Assembly (NCBI GenBank): GCA_947507875.1
Contig: CANNQP010000017.1
Coordinates: 1-64,000, forward strand
DNA length: 64,000 bases
Direction of reading: 5' to 3'
From: Verrucomicrobiaceae bacterium
GTDB taxonomy: Bacteria > Verrucomicrobiota > Verrucomicrobiia > Verrucomicrobiales > Verrucomicrobiaceae
Numbering within the stretch: position 1 is the stretch's first letter; every line of letters starts with the position of its first letter. The notes under the pieces were generated by a model that saw only the letters and a list, made by a program, of their open reading frames with translations, was not told the DNA's origin and did no database searches. Made by a program: the position numbers and the translations under genes. Shown in pieces: positions 41,795-51,328 of this stretch.

Positions 41795-42295
41795 TTACTT
41801 CACCGCACCATGGAAGCCGGCTTTGTTCATCGCGGCGATCAAGTCAGCTTCGGTGAATTCGCCTTTCACCGTGAAGGTGCTAGCCTTGGAGGCGACGGTG
41901 TGCTCGGTGACTCCAGGAACGGATTTCACGGCGTCAGCCATCGCATTGGCACATTTTTGACAGCAAAGATGCGCACCAGTGACGGTAGCCTCGGTCAATT
42001 TCTTCGCGGCAGCAGTGTTGGAAAGACTGCTTTTCTCCGACTCGGCCCCCGTGCCATAATATCCAGCGGCCATGAGCGCCTGGACGGCTTTTTTCGCAGA
42101 GCTTTTTGACTTCGCCGTGATGGTTACAGTGGTTCCATCCGCAGCCGCAGTCACATCTTTAACACTTGTCACGGCTTTCGTGATGCCGTTGGTGCAGCTT
42201 TTGCAGCAATTGTGCACGCCTTCCAGCGTCACAGTGACTTCGGCCTGAGTCGCAGGGGCCAGGAACAGGGAGAGAGCTAGCAGATGGTATTTCAT
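41795..42295 (-). CDS. Secreted protein with two heavy-metal-associated domains
   Basis: A 166-residue periplasmic protein with signal MKYHLLALSLFLAPATQA. Two HMA (ferredoxin-like) domains follow, each with a CCxxC site: HNCCKSCTNGI near residue 30 and HLCCQKCANAM near residue 110, where MerP/CopZ have CxxC. Binding of copper, zinc or mercury is likely. The first ATG of the track (42337) would add 14 residues, and I use 42295. It is divergent from the rhomboid gene with 115 bases between starts and ends with a terminator. Confidence 0.88.
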   Translation of the reverse strand: MKYHLLALSLFLAPATQAEVTVTLEGVHNCCKSCTNGITKAVTSVKDVTAAADGTTVTITAKSKSSAKKAVQALMAAGYYGTGAESEKSSLSNTAAAKKLTEATVTGAHLCCQKCANAMADAVKSVPGVTEHTVASKASTFTVKGEFTEADLIAAMNKAGFHGAVK

Positions 42296-42410
42296 AGCAC
42301 ATGCTAAGACGCGCATCTCGCGTGCATCTTTGCGCAAAGATTCACCAGAGCCGAATCACGAGGGATTTTTCCTCTCGCGAAGCGGCCTCCGTGCCGTACA
42401 CTCCGCCGTC

Positions 42411-43412
42411 ATGTCTCTCTACGATCGCGACTACATGCGGGATGATGCCCCCAGCTTCCTGGAGAGGCTTCAGCGCATCCAGGCATTTCATTGGTTCTTC
42501 GGCGCAAACATCGCTGTCTTTGTCGTGCAGTGGCTTTTCCTCGCAGAAGCTGGCTCCGCACGCACCTACATCCCTGCGGGTGGGGTCAGCCTGAGTGCGC
42601 TCTCCGATGGCAAGCTATGGACACCTTTCACCTACATGTTCGTGCATGGCAGCGTGGGTCACATCTTGCTTAACATGATCATGCTCTGGTTCGCTGGGAA
42701 GCGGGTACAGGACCTCTACGGCCAGAGGCATTTCGTGATGATCTATGTCGTCTCGGGCCTTGCCGGAGCCGCCCTACAGCTCGCAGTCGCCTCCACCACA
42801 CCGATGGGCGACGCCTACCTGATGGGGGCGTCGGCGTCCATCATGGGCCTGATGCTGGCGCTGGCAATCGCCATGCCTGCGGAGGAAATTTATCTCCTGG
42901 TCATGTTTATCATTCCCGTTCGCTTTCGCCTCTGGACTCTGGCGAAGGTGCTGCTGTTTTTCAATTTGGGCATGGGCGTGCTGGAGATGCTGGGCGCTCT
43001 GCCTGGCTGGTTAGCGGGCGATGGAGCCGCCGTGGCCTATTTGGCTCACTTCGGGGGTGCACTCGCAGGCTGGTATTATGCACGAACTCTTGGCCAAGGT
43101 GACATGGTGTCGCTACTGCCCATGCAGGCATCGAACTTCCGTAGTCGTTTACGCCGACGAGCGCTAGCTGCGCAACAAGCTCACTCATCCCGTCGCCTGG
43201 ATGGTCAAAACTCATTCCTGGAATTGGCTAAAGAAACCAGCACTCGCGCCGGAAATGCGGCTCCTTCGGTCGATCTGATCAAGGACGAAGTGGACCCCAT
43301 TTTAGATAAAATCAACGAATTGGGATTCTCCAGCCTGACGGACGATGAACGCCGCACACTGGAGCGTGCCAGCCGCCAGATTTCGGACAAAACCAGTCTC
43401 GGAGACACCTAA
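42411..43412 (+). CDS. Rhomboid-family intramembrane serine protease
   Basis: A 333-residue membrane protein with six hydrophobic segments. The rhomboid signatures are all present: WTPFTYMFVHGSVGHILLNM (HxxxN region), the catalytic Ser in LMGASASIMGL and the catalytic His in AHFGGALAGWYY. After about residue 230 a basic linker leads to a C-terminal domain (DEVDPILDKINELGFSSLTDDERRTL) common to rhomboids of this phylum (DUF6576-like). The ATG at 42411 is preferred to 42330. Substrates are unknown. It converges on scpA. Confidence 0.93.
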   Translation: MSLYDRDYMRDDAPSFLERLQRIQAFHWFFGANIAVFVVQWLFLAEAGSARTYIPAGGVSLSALSDGKLWTPFTYMFVHGSVGHILLNMIMLWFAGKRVQDLYGQRHFVMIYVVSGLAGAALQLAVASTTPMGDAYLMGASASIMGLMLALAIAMPAEEIYLLVMFIIPVRFRLWTLAKVLLFFNLGMGVLEMLGALPGWLAGDGAAVAYLAHFGGALAGWYYARTLGQGDMVSLLPMQASNFRSRLRRRALAAQQAHSSRRLDGQNSFLELAKETSTRAGNAAPSVDLIKDEVDPILDKINELGFSSLTDDERRTLERASRQISDKTSLGDT

Positions 43413-43413
43413 A

Positions 43414-43427
43414 CCCGCTTCGGCGGG
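43414..43427. terminator. UUCG hairpin between convergent genes
   Basis: CCCGC-TTCG-GCGGG, a 5-bp stem with a stable UUCG tetraloop, lies between the rhomboid and scpA stops. No T-tract, so the terminator role is tentative. Confidence 0.4.
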
Positions 43428-43438
43428 AGCCTCAGCCA

Positions 43439-44200
43439 TCAACCACCGAAGTCCAAAGGACGCGCGGTTTCGCTGAATGTGGGCCGAACCACGACGATCT
43501 CGCCAAGGATGTTCTCTTGCTCGACCTGGAGATGATTCAATTTCATCAGCTCCAACATCGCGAGGAAAGTTACGATGACTTCTACACGGCTGGCAGCGTC
43601 GCTAAATAATGTCTCAAAGCGCATCCGACCTCCGAGCGGGATAATTTCCAGGAGATGCTCGATTTTGTCCGCGACGGTGTAGCGGTCGCTGACGATTTCA
43701 CGAATGTCGGTGCTGTTTTCGAAACGCTTCAGCACCTTTTGGAATGCACGGATGAGGTCGAAGATACCCACTCCTGCCACGGTCGTGACCGGTGCTTCCA
43801 GATCGATCAGCTCAGGACTCGTCGCGAAGAATTCATCCGCTTTCATCTCCTGATGTCCCAGGAACTGGGCTGCATCCTTGAACTTCTTGTATTCCACCAA
43901 CTGGCGGATCAGCTCCCAACGTGGATCTTCCTCTTCGGCATCGTCCTCAGGTGGCTGCTGACTCTGCGGCAGCAACTCACGGCTCTTCAGGTACATCAGG
44001 TTGGCCGCCATCACGATAAACTCACTGGCCAGCTCCACGTTCAACATCTTGAACGTGTTCACATAATCCAGGTATTGCTTCGTGATGCGCTCGATCGACA
44101 CATCATAAATGTCGATTTCGTCCTTTTTGATCAGGTACAGCAGTAGGTCCAAAGGACCTTCGAAAATTTCCAGTTTGACCTTATAATCTTTGTCTTCCAC
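43439..44200 (-). CDS. scpA: Segregation and condensation protein A
   Basis: A 253-residue kleisin of the SMC-ScpAB condensin. The N-terminal SMC-binding segment KLEIFEGPLDLLLYLIKKDEIDIYDVSI is diagnostic, followed by YLDYVNTFKMLNVELASEFIVMAANLMYLKSRELLP and a C-terminal winged-helix region (FLAMLELMKLNHLQVEQ). The start is a GTG at 44200. No scpB is adjacent, though the two are often paired. The 216 bases upstream separate it from the divergent DUF1501 gene. Confidence 0.95.
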   Translation of the reverse strand: MEDKDYKVKLEIFEGPLDLLLYLIKKDEIDIYDVSIERITKQYLDYVNTFKMLNVELASEFIVMAANLMYLKSRELLPQSQQPPEDDAEEEDPRWELIRQLVEYKKFKDAAQFLGHQEMKADEFFATSPELIDLEAPVTTVAGVGIFDLIRAFQKVLKRFENSTDIREIVSDRYTVADKIEHLLEIIPLGGRMRFETLFSDAASRVEVIVTFLAMLELMKLNHLQVEQENILGEIVVVRPTFSETARPLDFGG

Positions 44201-44416
44201 TCGCCGAGCTATGGACGGAATGACCTACGATGCTAGAGGAAAATCAGCCTTTAAGCCGCCTCTAGCGCCTCCGCTCCGCTCAATGAGCCGCCAGTGACTG
44301 GATGGGGGTATTTTTCGATCTGCAAAAAAATTGGGGTCATTTGCAAGAAGGAGGCGATCCAGCCGCGTATTGCGCTACTGTCCTCCTGAATTGCGCATCT
44401 CTACCCCCTCGTTCCC

Positions 44417-45751
44417 ATGAAAATGCATCCCAACTGCCAGGGTAACCACCTCGACCTACGCGCTGGTGCCAGCCGCCGCGACTTCATGTATGTCGGTATG
44501 CTGGGTGGTATCGGCCTATCCTTGCCTGATCTCCTGCGCCTTCAAGCCGCTCCCGTGATCCCAGATGTCGAGAGCTACAAGCCGATCGCAGACTCCGTGA
44601 TTCATATTTATCTGCCAGGCGGCATGGCCCAGCATGAATCTTGGGATCCGAAGCCTTTCGCCAGCCCCGACTATCGTGGACCCTACACGCCGATCAAAAC
44701 GAGCATTCCTGGCGAATACGTGGGTGAAAAATTCCAGAACATCGCCAAAATCATGCACAAGCTGTCGGTCATCCGAAGCATGACGCACGGTGAGGCAGCT
44801 CACGAGCGTGGCACCCACAACATGTTCACGGGCTATCGCCCTAGCCCCGCCATCAAGTTCCCAAGCTTTGGCTCTATCGTCTCCCACGAGCTCGGCAGCC
44901 GAAACAATCTGCCGCCTTATGTGGTGGTGCCGAATGTCATCGCTCCTGAGCAAGGCACCGGCTACATGAGCAGCGCCTTCGGCCCCTTTGCCCTGGGCAG
45001 TGATCCAGCCGACAAAAGCTTCTCCGTACGCGATCTTCTCACGCCGAAAGACATCGACGACAAACGCTTCGAGCGCCGTCGCAACCTGCTTGGCACAGTG
45101 GACGAACACTTCCGTATGGTCGAAAAGGCTGATTCCATCAATGCCATGGATAGCTTCTATCAAGCGGCCTACGGTTTGATCAGCAGCACCCAAGCACGCG
45201 AGGCCTTCAACTTGGACAAAGAGTCCGCTAAACTCCGCGACGAATACGGCCGCAACCAAGCGGGACAGCGCTTCCTCCTAGCTCGTCGTTTGGTCGAGGC
45301 TGGAGTCCGCATGGTGTCCGTGACCTATGGCGGTTGGGATCACCACAGCAACATCAAGAGCGCCTTCGATCAACAGGCTCCGAATTTTGACCAAGCCTTC
45401 GCTCGTCTGATTCGCGACCTCGATGAGCGTGGCATGTTGAAGAAAACACTCGTCATGGTCAGCTCGGAGTTCGGCCGCACGCCCAAAATCAATGGCACCA
45501 ACGGACGCGACCACTGGCCGCGCGTTTTCTCCGTGGCGATGGCAGGTGGCGGGGTCAAAGAAGGTTACATCCACGGAGCCTCCGATGCTCTCGGCGGTGA
45601 GCCTGATCGTGACGCCGTCGGTCCAGAGGATCTGGCCAAGACCATGTATCGCGCCCTTGGCATCAATGGCGAGAAGCGCATCATGTCCGATGGCGCACGG
45701 CCGATCGACATCGTCAATGGCGGACGCATCCTCACCGAAGTGCTCGCTTAA
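44417..45751 (+). CDS. DUF1501 protein (Tat-exported)
   Basis: A 444-residue DUF1501 protein. The N-terminal GASRRDFMYVGMLGGIGLSLPDLL is a typical twin-arginine signal. Conserved blocks are ADSVIHIYLPGGMAQHESWDPKP, IRSMTHGEAAHERGTHNM, RFLLARRLVEAGVRMVSVTYGGWDHH and MVSSEFGRTPKINGTNGRDHWP. Unlike the protein at 32335 it has no DUF1553 partner next to it. A strong terminator follows at once, so it is probably monocistronic. Function unknown. Confidence 0.92.
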   Translation: MKMHPNCQGNHLDLRAGASRRDFMYVGMLGGIGLSLPDLLRLQAAPVIPDVESYKPIADSVIHIYLPGGMAQHESWDPKPFASPDYRGPYTPIKTSIPGEYVGEKFQNIAKIMHKLSVIRSMTHGEAAHERGTHNMFTGYRPSPAIKFPSFGSIVSHELGSRNNLPPYVVVPNVIAPEQGTGYMSSAFGPFALGSDPADKSFSVRDLLTPKDIDDKRFERRRNLLGTVDEHFRMVEKADSINAMDSFYQAAYGLISSTQAREAFNLDKESAKLRDEYGRNQAGQRFLLARRLVEAGVRMVSVTYGGWDHHSNIKSAFDQQAPNFDQAFARLIRDLDERGMLKKTLVMVSSEFGRTPKINGTNGRDHWPRVFSVAMAGGGVKEGYIHGASDALGGEPDRDAVGPEDLAKTMYRALGINGEKRIMSDGARPIDIVNGGRILTEVLA

Positions 45752-45777
45752 TACATCCAACCAGAAATCTAGCTTCC

Positions 45778-45808
45778 GAACCCCCGCTGCCCAGCGGGGG
45801 TTCTTTTT
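45778..45808 (+). terminator. Intrinsic terminator of the DUF1501 gene
   Basis: GAACCCCCGCT and AGCGGGGGTTC pair perfectly over 11 bp with a 4-nt GCCC loop, followed by TTTTT. Confidence 0.93.
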
Positions 45809-45849
45809 GGCAGACAGACCTACCGCAGGCTGCCAAATTGCCCTCTGTC

Positions 45850-46752
45850 ATGCGCTTTCCTGCCCTTCCCGTCTTGGCCTGTACTGGCCTGCTGCTGAGC
45901 TGTGCCACGAAGGCGACCCAAGCCCAGGCCCCAATCCAGGAATGGATCAACCAAGCGGCCCAATCCGGTGGCGGGGTGGTCACGATCCCACCTGGCGTGC
46001 ATGAACTACCGAGCGGTTTGCTGCTGCATGGAGTCAAAAAACTAGCTCTACGCGGCATGGAGCGTGAGCGCTGCGTGCTGCGCCTCGCCGACACCGTTCG
46101 CAGTGAGGCCCTGATCACCATAGGCGCACAAATCGAGACGGTCGAGATCGCCAACCTTGTCCTGGAAACAGCTGCCGATTCTTCGCGACGCCGTAGCGAG
46201 CTACCCCTTGCCATTCGCTGTGGTCCAGGAGACGCCATGACCACGGCAGGCCAAAGCAACGGCCCACGCGGCGTCACCATACGTGACTGCATTTTTCAAA
46301 ACTGGCCTAGCACAGCCATCCACCTCTCCGACACACACGATGCAGCGGTGGAACGATGCAGCTTCCGTGAAATCGGAGGCACCGCAGTGCGGATGGATCG
46401 TCAAAGCCAAGCCGTGCACGTACTAGGATGCTGGTTCATCCGCTGTGGCTTGGCCTTGGAGATCGTGGATTCAGCAAGCGGACGCTTCATCGGCAATGAA
46501 ATCCTTCAAGGGCAAGACGGCATTCGCATTCGCGGCACTGCAACCGTGAAAGCTGCCGACCAACCCAGCGGTCATGAGCTTTCCCACAACCACTTGGCCC
46601 ACCTCAATAATCTGGCCCTGCACATCTCTGCTACAGCTGCACCCGCTCGGCTTTCCAACAATGACATCGACGGCAAGACCGAGGTGCAAGGCACGCACGA
46701 ATGGAAACAAACCAACGCTGAAACTGCGGTCGATCAAGCGAAGTCGAACTAG
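45850..46752 (+). CDS. Beta-helix lipoprotein (pectate-lyase-like fold)
   Basis: A 300-residue protein with a lipobox signal (MRFPALPVLACTGLLLSCATKA, LLSC), so probably a lipoprotein. The mature part repeats short strands typical of right-handed parallel beta helices: GVTIRDCIFQNWPSTAIHLSD, AAVERCSFREIGGTAVRM, QAVHVLGCWFIRCGLALEI, ASGRFIGNEILQGQDGIRI. No catalytic residues can be named. The ATG at 45850 is chosen over the TTG at 45838. It may bind or cleave polysaccharide. It converges on the TPR gene, 13 bases apart. Confidence 0.8.
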   Translation: MRFPALPVLACTGLLLSCATKATQAQAPIQEWINQAAQSGGGVVTIPPGVHELPSGLLLHGVKKLALRGMERERCVLRLADTVRSEALITIGAQIETVEIANLVLETAADSSRRRSELPLAIRCGPGDAMTTAGQSNGPRGVTIRDCIFQNWPSTAIHLSDTHDAAVERCSFREIGGTAVRMDRQSQAVHVLGCWFIRCGLALEIVDSASGRFIGNEILQGQDGIRIRGTATVKAADQPSGHELSHNHLAHLNNLALHISATAAPARLSNNDIDGKTEVQGTHEWKQTNAETAVDQAKSN

Positions 46753-46765
46753 CCTCACCTTAGGC

Positions 46766-48817
46766 TCAAAATCGAGGTGCCTGATTCAGAGTACCGACTT
46801 CCGGCAAAGCCGTGCTTGGCGTGGGTGCGATCACTCCACCGAGACTCGTGGCTGTCGGTTGCTTCTGTTTTTGCTGAAATTCAGCCAGGGTGCGCTGCAT
46901 CCATTCGAGATAGCCTGGATTTGCATTCGGCAAGTTCTTGCAGGCCTCATAGCTACGACTCAGGCAGCGCACGGCCTCTTCGTATTGGCGATTGCGCCCC
47001 AGCGCATAGCCCAGGTGAAACCGCACCTCTTCCAGGGCAGCGGTGGCATTGGGGTATCGCTTTGACCGAATGGCCAAGATCTTTTCCAGACGTTGGATAG
47101 CAGCGTCCATGCGTGCCGCCGAAAGTTCACATAGGGCCATCTTATCGGCAACCGTGCAGGTGGACTCTGCCTCCGGCCCAAACAAGCGGAGACAGTTGGC
47201 CATCAAGGTTTCATACTCACGCAGAGCCTCTTCATAGCGCCCTGTGGTCTCGATGTAACTCGCCAGCGAGACATGGGCATTCAGCCGCGCTGGATCACTT
47301 TCCGGGAAGCTCTGGCAGACTTGGCGAAAAAGGGCTCGCTGCTCCTCAATCAGCAGGGTCTTTCCCTCTTCCAGACTGGCAAGCTTTTGCGCCGATTGGC
47401 TGCAAGCGATGCGCCTTGGATCCGTCTCCTTGAGCAGCCTGGTGAAGGCCACGAGGGCGATGCGGATCTCGGCCAGGGCTTCTTGATGTTGGCCCAGGCC
47501 CAAGAGGGCGACCCCCAATTGATGCCTAGTTTCCAGCGTCTCCAGATCATCCGTCGGCAGGGTGCGCCGCTGGATGGCAAGGGTCTTTTCTAAAAGATCC
47601 CGCGCCTGCTCGTGACGGCCCAAGGGATTCAAAATCTGGCCCAGCAGCAGCGAGCTAGTCAGGCACAATCGATGCTCCGGCCCGAGCACACGCTGACCAT
47701 CCCGCAACAACGACTCCAGTTGACTCGCCGCCGCGATCGAAGGCGGCAACTGCACGAGCAGGCGCGCGTGAAGCAGGCGTGCCTCCAGCGCAAGCAGCGC
47801 ATCCGCTCCGACAGCTTTGACAGCCAGATCCACCAGCTTCCGAGCTTCGGGCTCAGCTTCGACTTGCCGGCCTTGAGCCATGAGATTTTTCACCCACAAC
47901 GTATGCGCGGCGATCACCTCGCTGTCACTCGCCCCCGAGCCATCGGCCATCATTTGCTGAAAAACTTCACGACGCAGCGACTCCGCCTCCGCTGGTCGGC
48001 CCATGCCCTCCAGCACCCGAGCTAGATTTTTCTTGGCGACCTGCGTGGGGACAGCGTGGTGGCCATGTAGCCTCAGCGTTTGCTGCAGCACCTGGCGGCT
48101 CTGGCGCTCGGCTTCCTCATCCTTGCCATGCTGGTAAAGCAGCCCCGCCAGCTCACTACGGACGCGCACCGTGTCAGCATGCCCTTCCCCCCGACGGCGC
48201 TCGTACTCCCGCAAGATGTGCCGATGCATCTGCTCCTGATCTAGCGGCATCTTCAGCCCTTCGTAGGCACGGGCGGTCACCGCCTGGAGCTGACTCCAGA
48301 GCGCCAAATCGCGCTCTGGCGGCACCTCACCCGACGCGACCGTGATGTAGCGCACCACCTCTTCAAAGGCGCCACTTTCCATCGCCGCAAAGGCCGCCAA
48401 TTGCAGCGCAGCGACCACGTCCATTGGCTTCCGCTCGGCAGCCCGATGAGCTTCATCACCCGCCTCCAGAGCCAGCAGGCGCGACTCATCGTAGCGACCG
48501 AGCGCAAACTTGGCCCGCGCGCGATCCACCTTGGAACTGGTCTTGGCCTCCAACAACTGCTGCGCGCTAGGTTTCAGCGACTGCTCCACACGCTCCGGCA
48601 TCAGTCCTAGCCGTTGCGCGAGCAAACGCATGGCCTGACTTTCCCGCTGTGCGGGTGTTTCCGGCGGTCCCAGCCCCGTCTGCATCGCGTGGATCTCCGG
48701 GTAGTGGCGCAGGCAATCCATGGCTTCCGCAGCCAGCAGCGGTGCATCGGCCGCCTGCCCCACCGTCGGCAGAAACAGGATACCAAACCCAAGTCGAGAA
48801 AAAAAGGAGCGCCACAT
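46766..48817 (-). CDS. Secreted tetratricopeptide-repeat protein
   Basis: A 683-residue protein with a signal peptide (FFSRLGFGILFLPTVGQAAD). Several TPR-like helix pairs can be seen, for example LGRHEQARDLLEKTLAIQRRTLP, LGQHQEALAEIRIALVAF, TGRYEEALREYETLMANCLRLFG and NRQYEEAVRCLSRSYEACKNLP. The pattern resembles the kinesin-light-chain type of TPR. There is no catalytic domain, so a protein-protein interaction role in the periplasm is likely. It is isolated between convergent and divergent neighbours. Confidence 0.85.
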   Translation of the reverse strand: MWRSFFSRLGFGILFLPTVGQAADAPLLAAEAMDCLRHYPEIHAMQTGLGPPETPAQRESQAMRLLAQRLGLMPERVEQSLKPSAQQLLEAKTSSKVDRARAKFALGRYDESRLLALEAGDEAHRAAERKPMDVVAALQLAAFAAMESGAFEEVVRYITVASGEVPPERDLALWSQLQAVTARAYEGLKMPLDQEQMHRHILREYERRRGEGHADTVRVRSELAGLLYQHGKDEEAERQSRQVLQQTLRLHGHHAVPTQVAKKNLARVLEGMGRPAEAESLRREVFQQMMADGSGASDSEVIAAHTLWVKNLMAQGRQVEAEPEARKLVDLAVKAVGADALLALEARLLHARLLVQLPPSIAAASQLESLLRDGQRVLGPEHRLCLTSSLLLGQILNPLGRHEQARDLLEKTLAIQRRTLPTDDLETLETRHQLGVALLGLGQHQEALAEIRIALVAFTRLLKETDPRRIACSQSAQKLASLEEGKTLLIEEQRALFRQVCQSFPESDPARLNAHVSLASYIETTGRYEEALREYETLMANCLRLFGPEAESTCTVADKMALCELSAARMDAAIQRLEKILAIRSKRYPNATAALEEVRFHLGYALGRNRQYEEAVRCLSRSYEACKNLPNANPGYLEWMQRTLAEFQQKQKQPTATSLGGVIAPTPSTALPEVGTLNQAPRF

Positions 48818-48922
48818 CAGCGCAGAGCTTCACAATTCTGGGCAGAAGAGTCAAGCCATCGGTCCAGGCGTGGCATCTTCCTCCTTGCGATGTCTTCCCG
48901 AAGTGCTTTCTCCTGCGCCCCC

Positions 48923-49912
48923 ATGTCCAGCCCGGCCAACTCTCTCTCTGAAATCGCCGATGCCCTGCGTTCGGCGCAGCGGATCGCCATCGCCGCGCAC
49001 GTGCGTCCTGACGGCGATGCCGTGGGCTCCGTGCTTGGTCTTGCGCTAAGCCTGAGGGCGATGGGCAAAACGGTCTATGCCCTTCTGGAGGATGGCGTGC
49101 CCTCGAACCTGACCTTTCTGCCGCAGACCGACACCGTGCTCAGCCCGCCCTATGCCGCGCTCGACATCGACTGCGCCGTGGCCCTGGACACCGCCACGCA
49201 TGAGCGTGTGGGCGATGCCACCAAGGCCGCCCTGGGCGTGGCTCCGCTGCTGCTGAACATCGACCACCACGGCACGAATCCCGGCTACGGCCACCTGAAC
49301 CATGTGGACAGCAGCCAGCCCGCCGTGGGCCAGATCGTCTATGAACTGCTAAAAACAGGCGGCTTTCCCCTCACGAACGAGGTGCTGCAGCATCTCTTCA
49401 CCGCCCTCAGCACAGACACCGGCTCCTTCCAGTTCTCCTGCACAACCGCGCGTAGCCACGAGATCGCTGCCGAGATGATGCGCGCAGGTCTCGACACCGC
49501 GTGGCTGGCTCAGAAGCTCTACCAGACTTACCCCGCGCGCCGACTCGCGCTCATGCGCTCCATGCTGAATGAGATGCAATTCCGGGCCGAAGGCCGGGTG
49601 GTCAGCTGGAACCTCACCCAAAAGCTCATGCAGGAAGTCAGCATGGAAGCCGGCGATACCGAGGGCATCATCGACACCCTGCGCATGATCGACAGCGTCA
49701 TCAGCGCTGTTATTTTCGAAGAGCTGCCGGATGGCAAAATCCGCGTCTCCTCACGCTCCAAAGACAGCCGCCTGGATGTCTCCGCCATCTGCGGTCAATT
49801 CGGCGGCGGTGGCCACCGCATGGCTGCCGGAGCCCGCATGAAAGGCCCCATCGAAGCGGCCGCTGAAACCTTTTTGAATGCCCTCGAACATGAAGTCCGA
49901 CGACTCGCTTAA
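48923..49912 (+). CDS. nrnA: DHH-family oligoribonuclease / pAp phosphatase (NrnA-like)
   Basis: A 329-residue DHH phosphoesterase. The metal motifs are AAHVRPDGDAVGSVLG, DIDCAVALDTAT and LLNIDHHGTNPGYGH (the DHH), and the DHHA1 substrate domain ends FGGGGHRMAAGARM. NrnA-type enzymes degrade short RNA oligomers and 3'-phosphoadenosine-5'-phosphate. The ATG at 48923 is preferred; an in-frame ATG at 48890 would add 11 residues. truB starts inside its last 23 bases, the classic nrnA-truB coupling. Confidence 0.94.
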   Translation: MSSPANSLSEIADALRSAQRIAIAAHVRPDGDAVGSVLGLALSLRAMGKTVYALLEDGVPSNLTFLPQTDTVLSPPYAALDIDCAVALDTATHERVGDATKAALGVAPLLLNIDHHGTNPGYGHLNHVDSSQPAVGQIVYELLKTGGFPLTNEVLQHLFTALSTDTGSFQFSCTTARSHEIAAEMMRAGLDTAWLAQKLYQTYPARRLALMRSMLNEMQFRAEGRVVSWNLTQKLMQEVSMEAGDTEGIIDTLRMIDSVISAVIFEELPDGKIRVSSRSKDSRLDVSAICGQFGGGGHRMAAGARMKGPIEAAAETFLNALEHEVRRLA

Positions 49913-50618
49913 CGGTGTCCTCCTGGTGGACAAAGGACCCGACATGACCTCTCACGATGTCGTGGCCGTGGCCCGCCGCTGCCTAAACACCAAGAAGATC
50001 GGCCACTGCGGCACGCTCGACCCCATGGCCACTGGCATGCTCATCCTGGTCATCGGCACTGGCACGAAGCTGTCCGACCTGCTCATGAGCGAGGACAAAG
50101 AATACACCGGCACGCTAAAACTCGGCCAAGTGACCAACACCCAAGATCGCGAAGGGGAAGTCATCGAGGAAAAGCCCGTGCCGGCCTTCACCGAAGACGA
50201 AGTCCGCGCCGCCTTTGCGAACTTCCAGGGCGACTTTTACCAGACGCCGCCCATGGTCAGCGCCATCAAGGTGAATGGCGTGCCGCTGCACAAGCTCGCG
50301 CGCAAAGGGCAGGAAGTGGAGCGCGAGCCGCGCTTCGTCCGCGTCTATGCCCACCAGATCAACCGCATCGCCGTGCCAGAGGTGGACTTCCGCATCGTGT
50401 GCAGCAAGGGCTTCTACGTTCGCACCTATGCCCATGACATCGGGCAAAAGCTCGGCTGCGGCGCGCACCTGACGGCCCTGCGCCGGACCCGCAGCGGTCA
50501 CTTCACCTTCAAGGAAGGCAACCACACCAGCTTTGACGCGCTGAAGCAAGGCCGTCGGGACGAAGTGCTGGCGGCCATGATGAGCCTGTACGATGTCTCC
50601 AAGCTGCGCGGAGCGTAA
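49890..50618 (+). CDS. truB: tRNA pseudouridine-55 synthase
   Basis: Makes pseudouridine 55 in the T-loop of tRNAs. The product has NGVLLVDKGPDMTSHDVVA, the catalytic Asp in GHCGTLDPMATGMLILV, QTPPMVSAIKVNGVPLHKLAR and VCSKGFYVRTYAHDIGQKLGCGAHLTALRRTRSG. At 242 residues it is shorter than E. coli TruB (314), lacking most of the C-terminal PUA region. It overlaps nrnA by 23 bases (start 49890; ATG 49878 also possible), so translation is coupled. Confidence 0.95.
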   Translation: MKSDDSLNGVLLVDKGPDMTSHDVVAVARRCLNTKKIGHCGTLDPMATGMLILVIGTGTKLSDLLMSEDKEYTGTLKLGQVTNTQDREGEVIEEKPVPAFTEDEVRAAFANFQGDFYQTPPMVSAIKVNGVPLHKLARKGQEVEREPRFVRVYAHQINRIAVPEVDFRIVCSKGFYVRTYAHDIGQKLGCGAHLTALRRTRSGHFTFKEGNHTSFDALKQGRRDEVLAAMMSLYDVSKLRGA

Positions 50619-50680
50619 CTTCCTGCTCCGCCCAAAGCCCTGATTGCCAGCGCACCACCTGCGCGTTTACTACCGTACCC

Positions 50681-51328
50681 ATGGCGGGCATCACCCTCAC
50701 CGACCTCTCGTTTAGCTATCCCAGCGGGCAGTTCCGCCTGCACGTGGATCATCTGTCGGTGCCCGCCGGCTCCGCCTTTGGCCTGCTCGGGCCCAGCGGC
50801 ACGGGCAAGACCACTTTGCTCCGCCTCATGGCCGGACTGCTGCCACCGGAGCGAGGCCAGATCACGCTCGGCACCACAGACCTCACCACCCTGACTGAGG
50901 CTCAGCGCCGCGCTTTTCGCCTCAGCCAGGTCGGGCTGGTGTTTCAGGACTTTGCCTTGCTGGACTACCTCACCGTCGCCGAGAACATCCTACTGCCCCA
51001 GCGCTTCACCGGAACCGATGCTACCCCAACCGCGCGCACGCTCGCCGAACGATTGGAAATCGACCGCCACTGGCACCAGCCCACCAGCCAACTCTCCCAG
51101 GGCGAGCGCCAACGCGTGGCCATCGCCCGCGCTCTCGCGCACGAGCCACGCTTTTTGTTCGCCGACGAACCCACCGCTTCTCTGGACACCGGACGCCGTG
51201 ACCTCGTCATGGATCTGCTCTTTGAGTGTGCCGCACGCACTTCCGCCAGCCTCGTCATCGTCACGCACGATGCCGCCCTGCTGCCGCGCTTTCCCCAACA
51301 TGCCCGCGTGGAGGACTGGGTGCCATGA
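50681..51328 (+). CDS. ABC transporter ATP-binding protein (LolD/MacB type)
   Basis: A 215-residue nucleotide-binding subunit. Walker A GPSGTGKTTLLRLMAG, Q-loop VGLVFQDFALLDYLTV, signature LSQGERQRVAIARAL, Walker B FLFADEPTASLD and the switch VIVTHD are all intact. The Q-loop and size match the LolD/MacB/FtsE group, which drive lipoprotein or efflux complexes. Its stop overlaps the permease start by ATGA, so the pair is one functional unit. Confidence 0.94.
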   Translation: MAGITLTDLSFSYPSGQFRLHVDHLSVPAGSAFGLLGPSGTGKTTLLRLMAGLLPPERGQITLGTTDLTTLTEAQRRAFRLSQVGLVFQDFALLDYLTVAENILLPQRFTGTDATPTARTLAERLEIDRHWHQPTSQLSQGERQRVAIARALAHEPRFLFADEPTASLDTGRRDLVMDLLFECAARTSASLVIVTHDAALLPRFPQHARVEDWVP

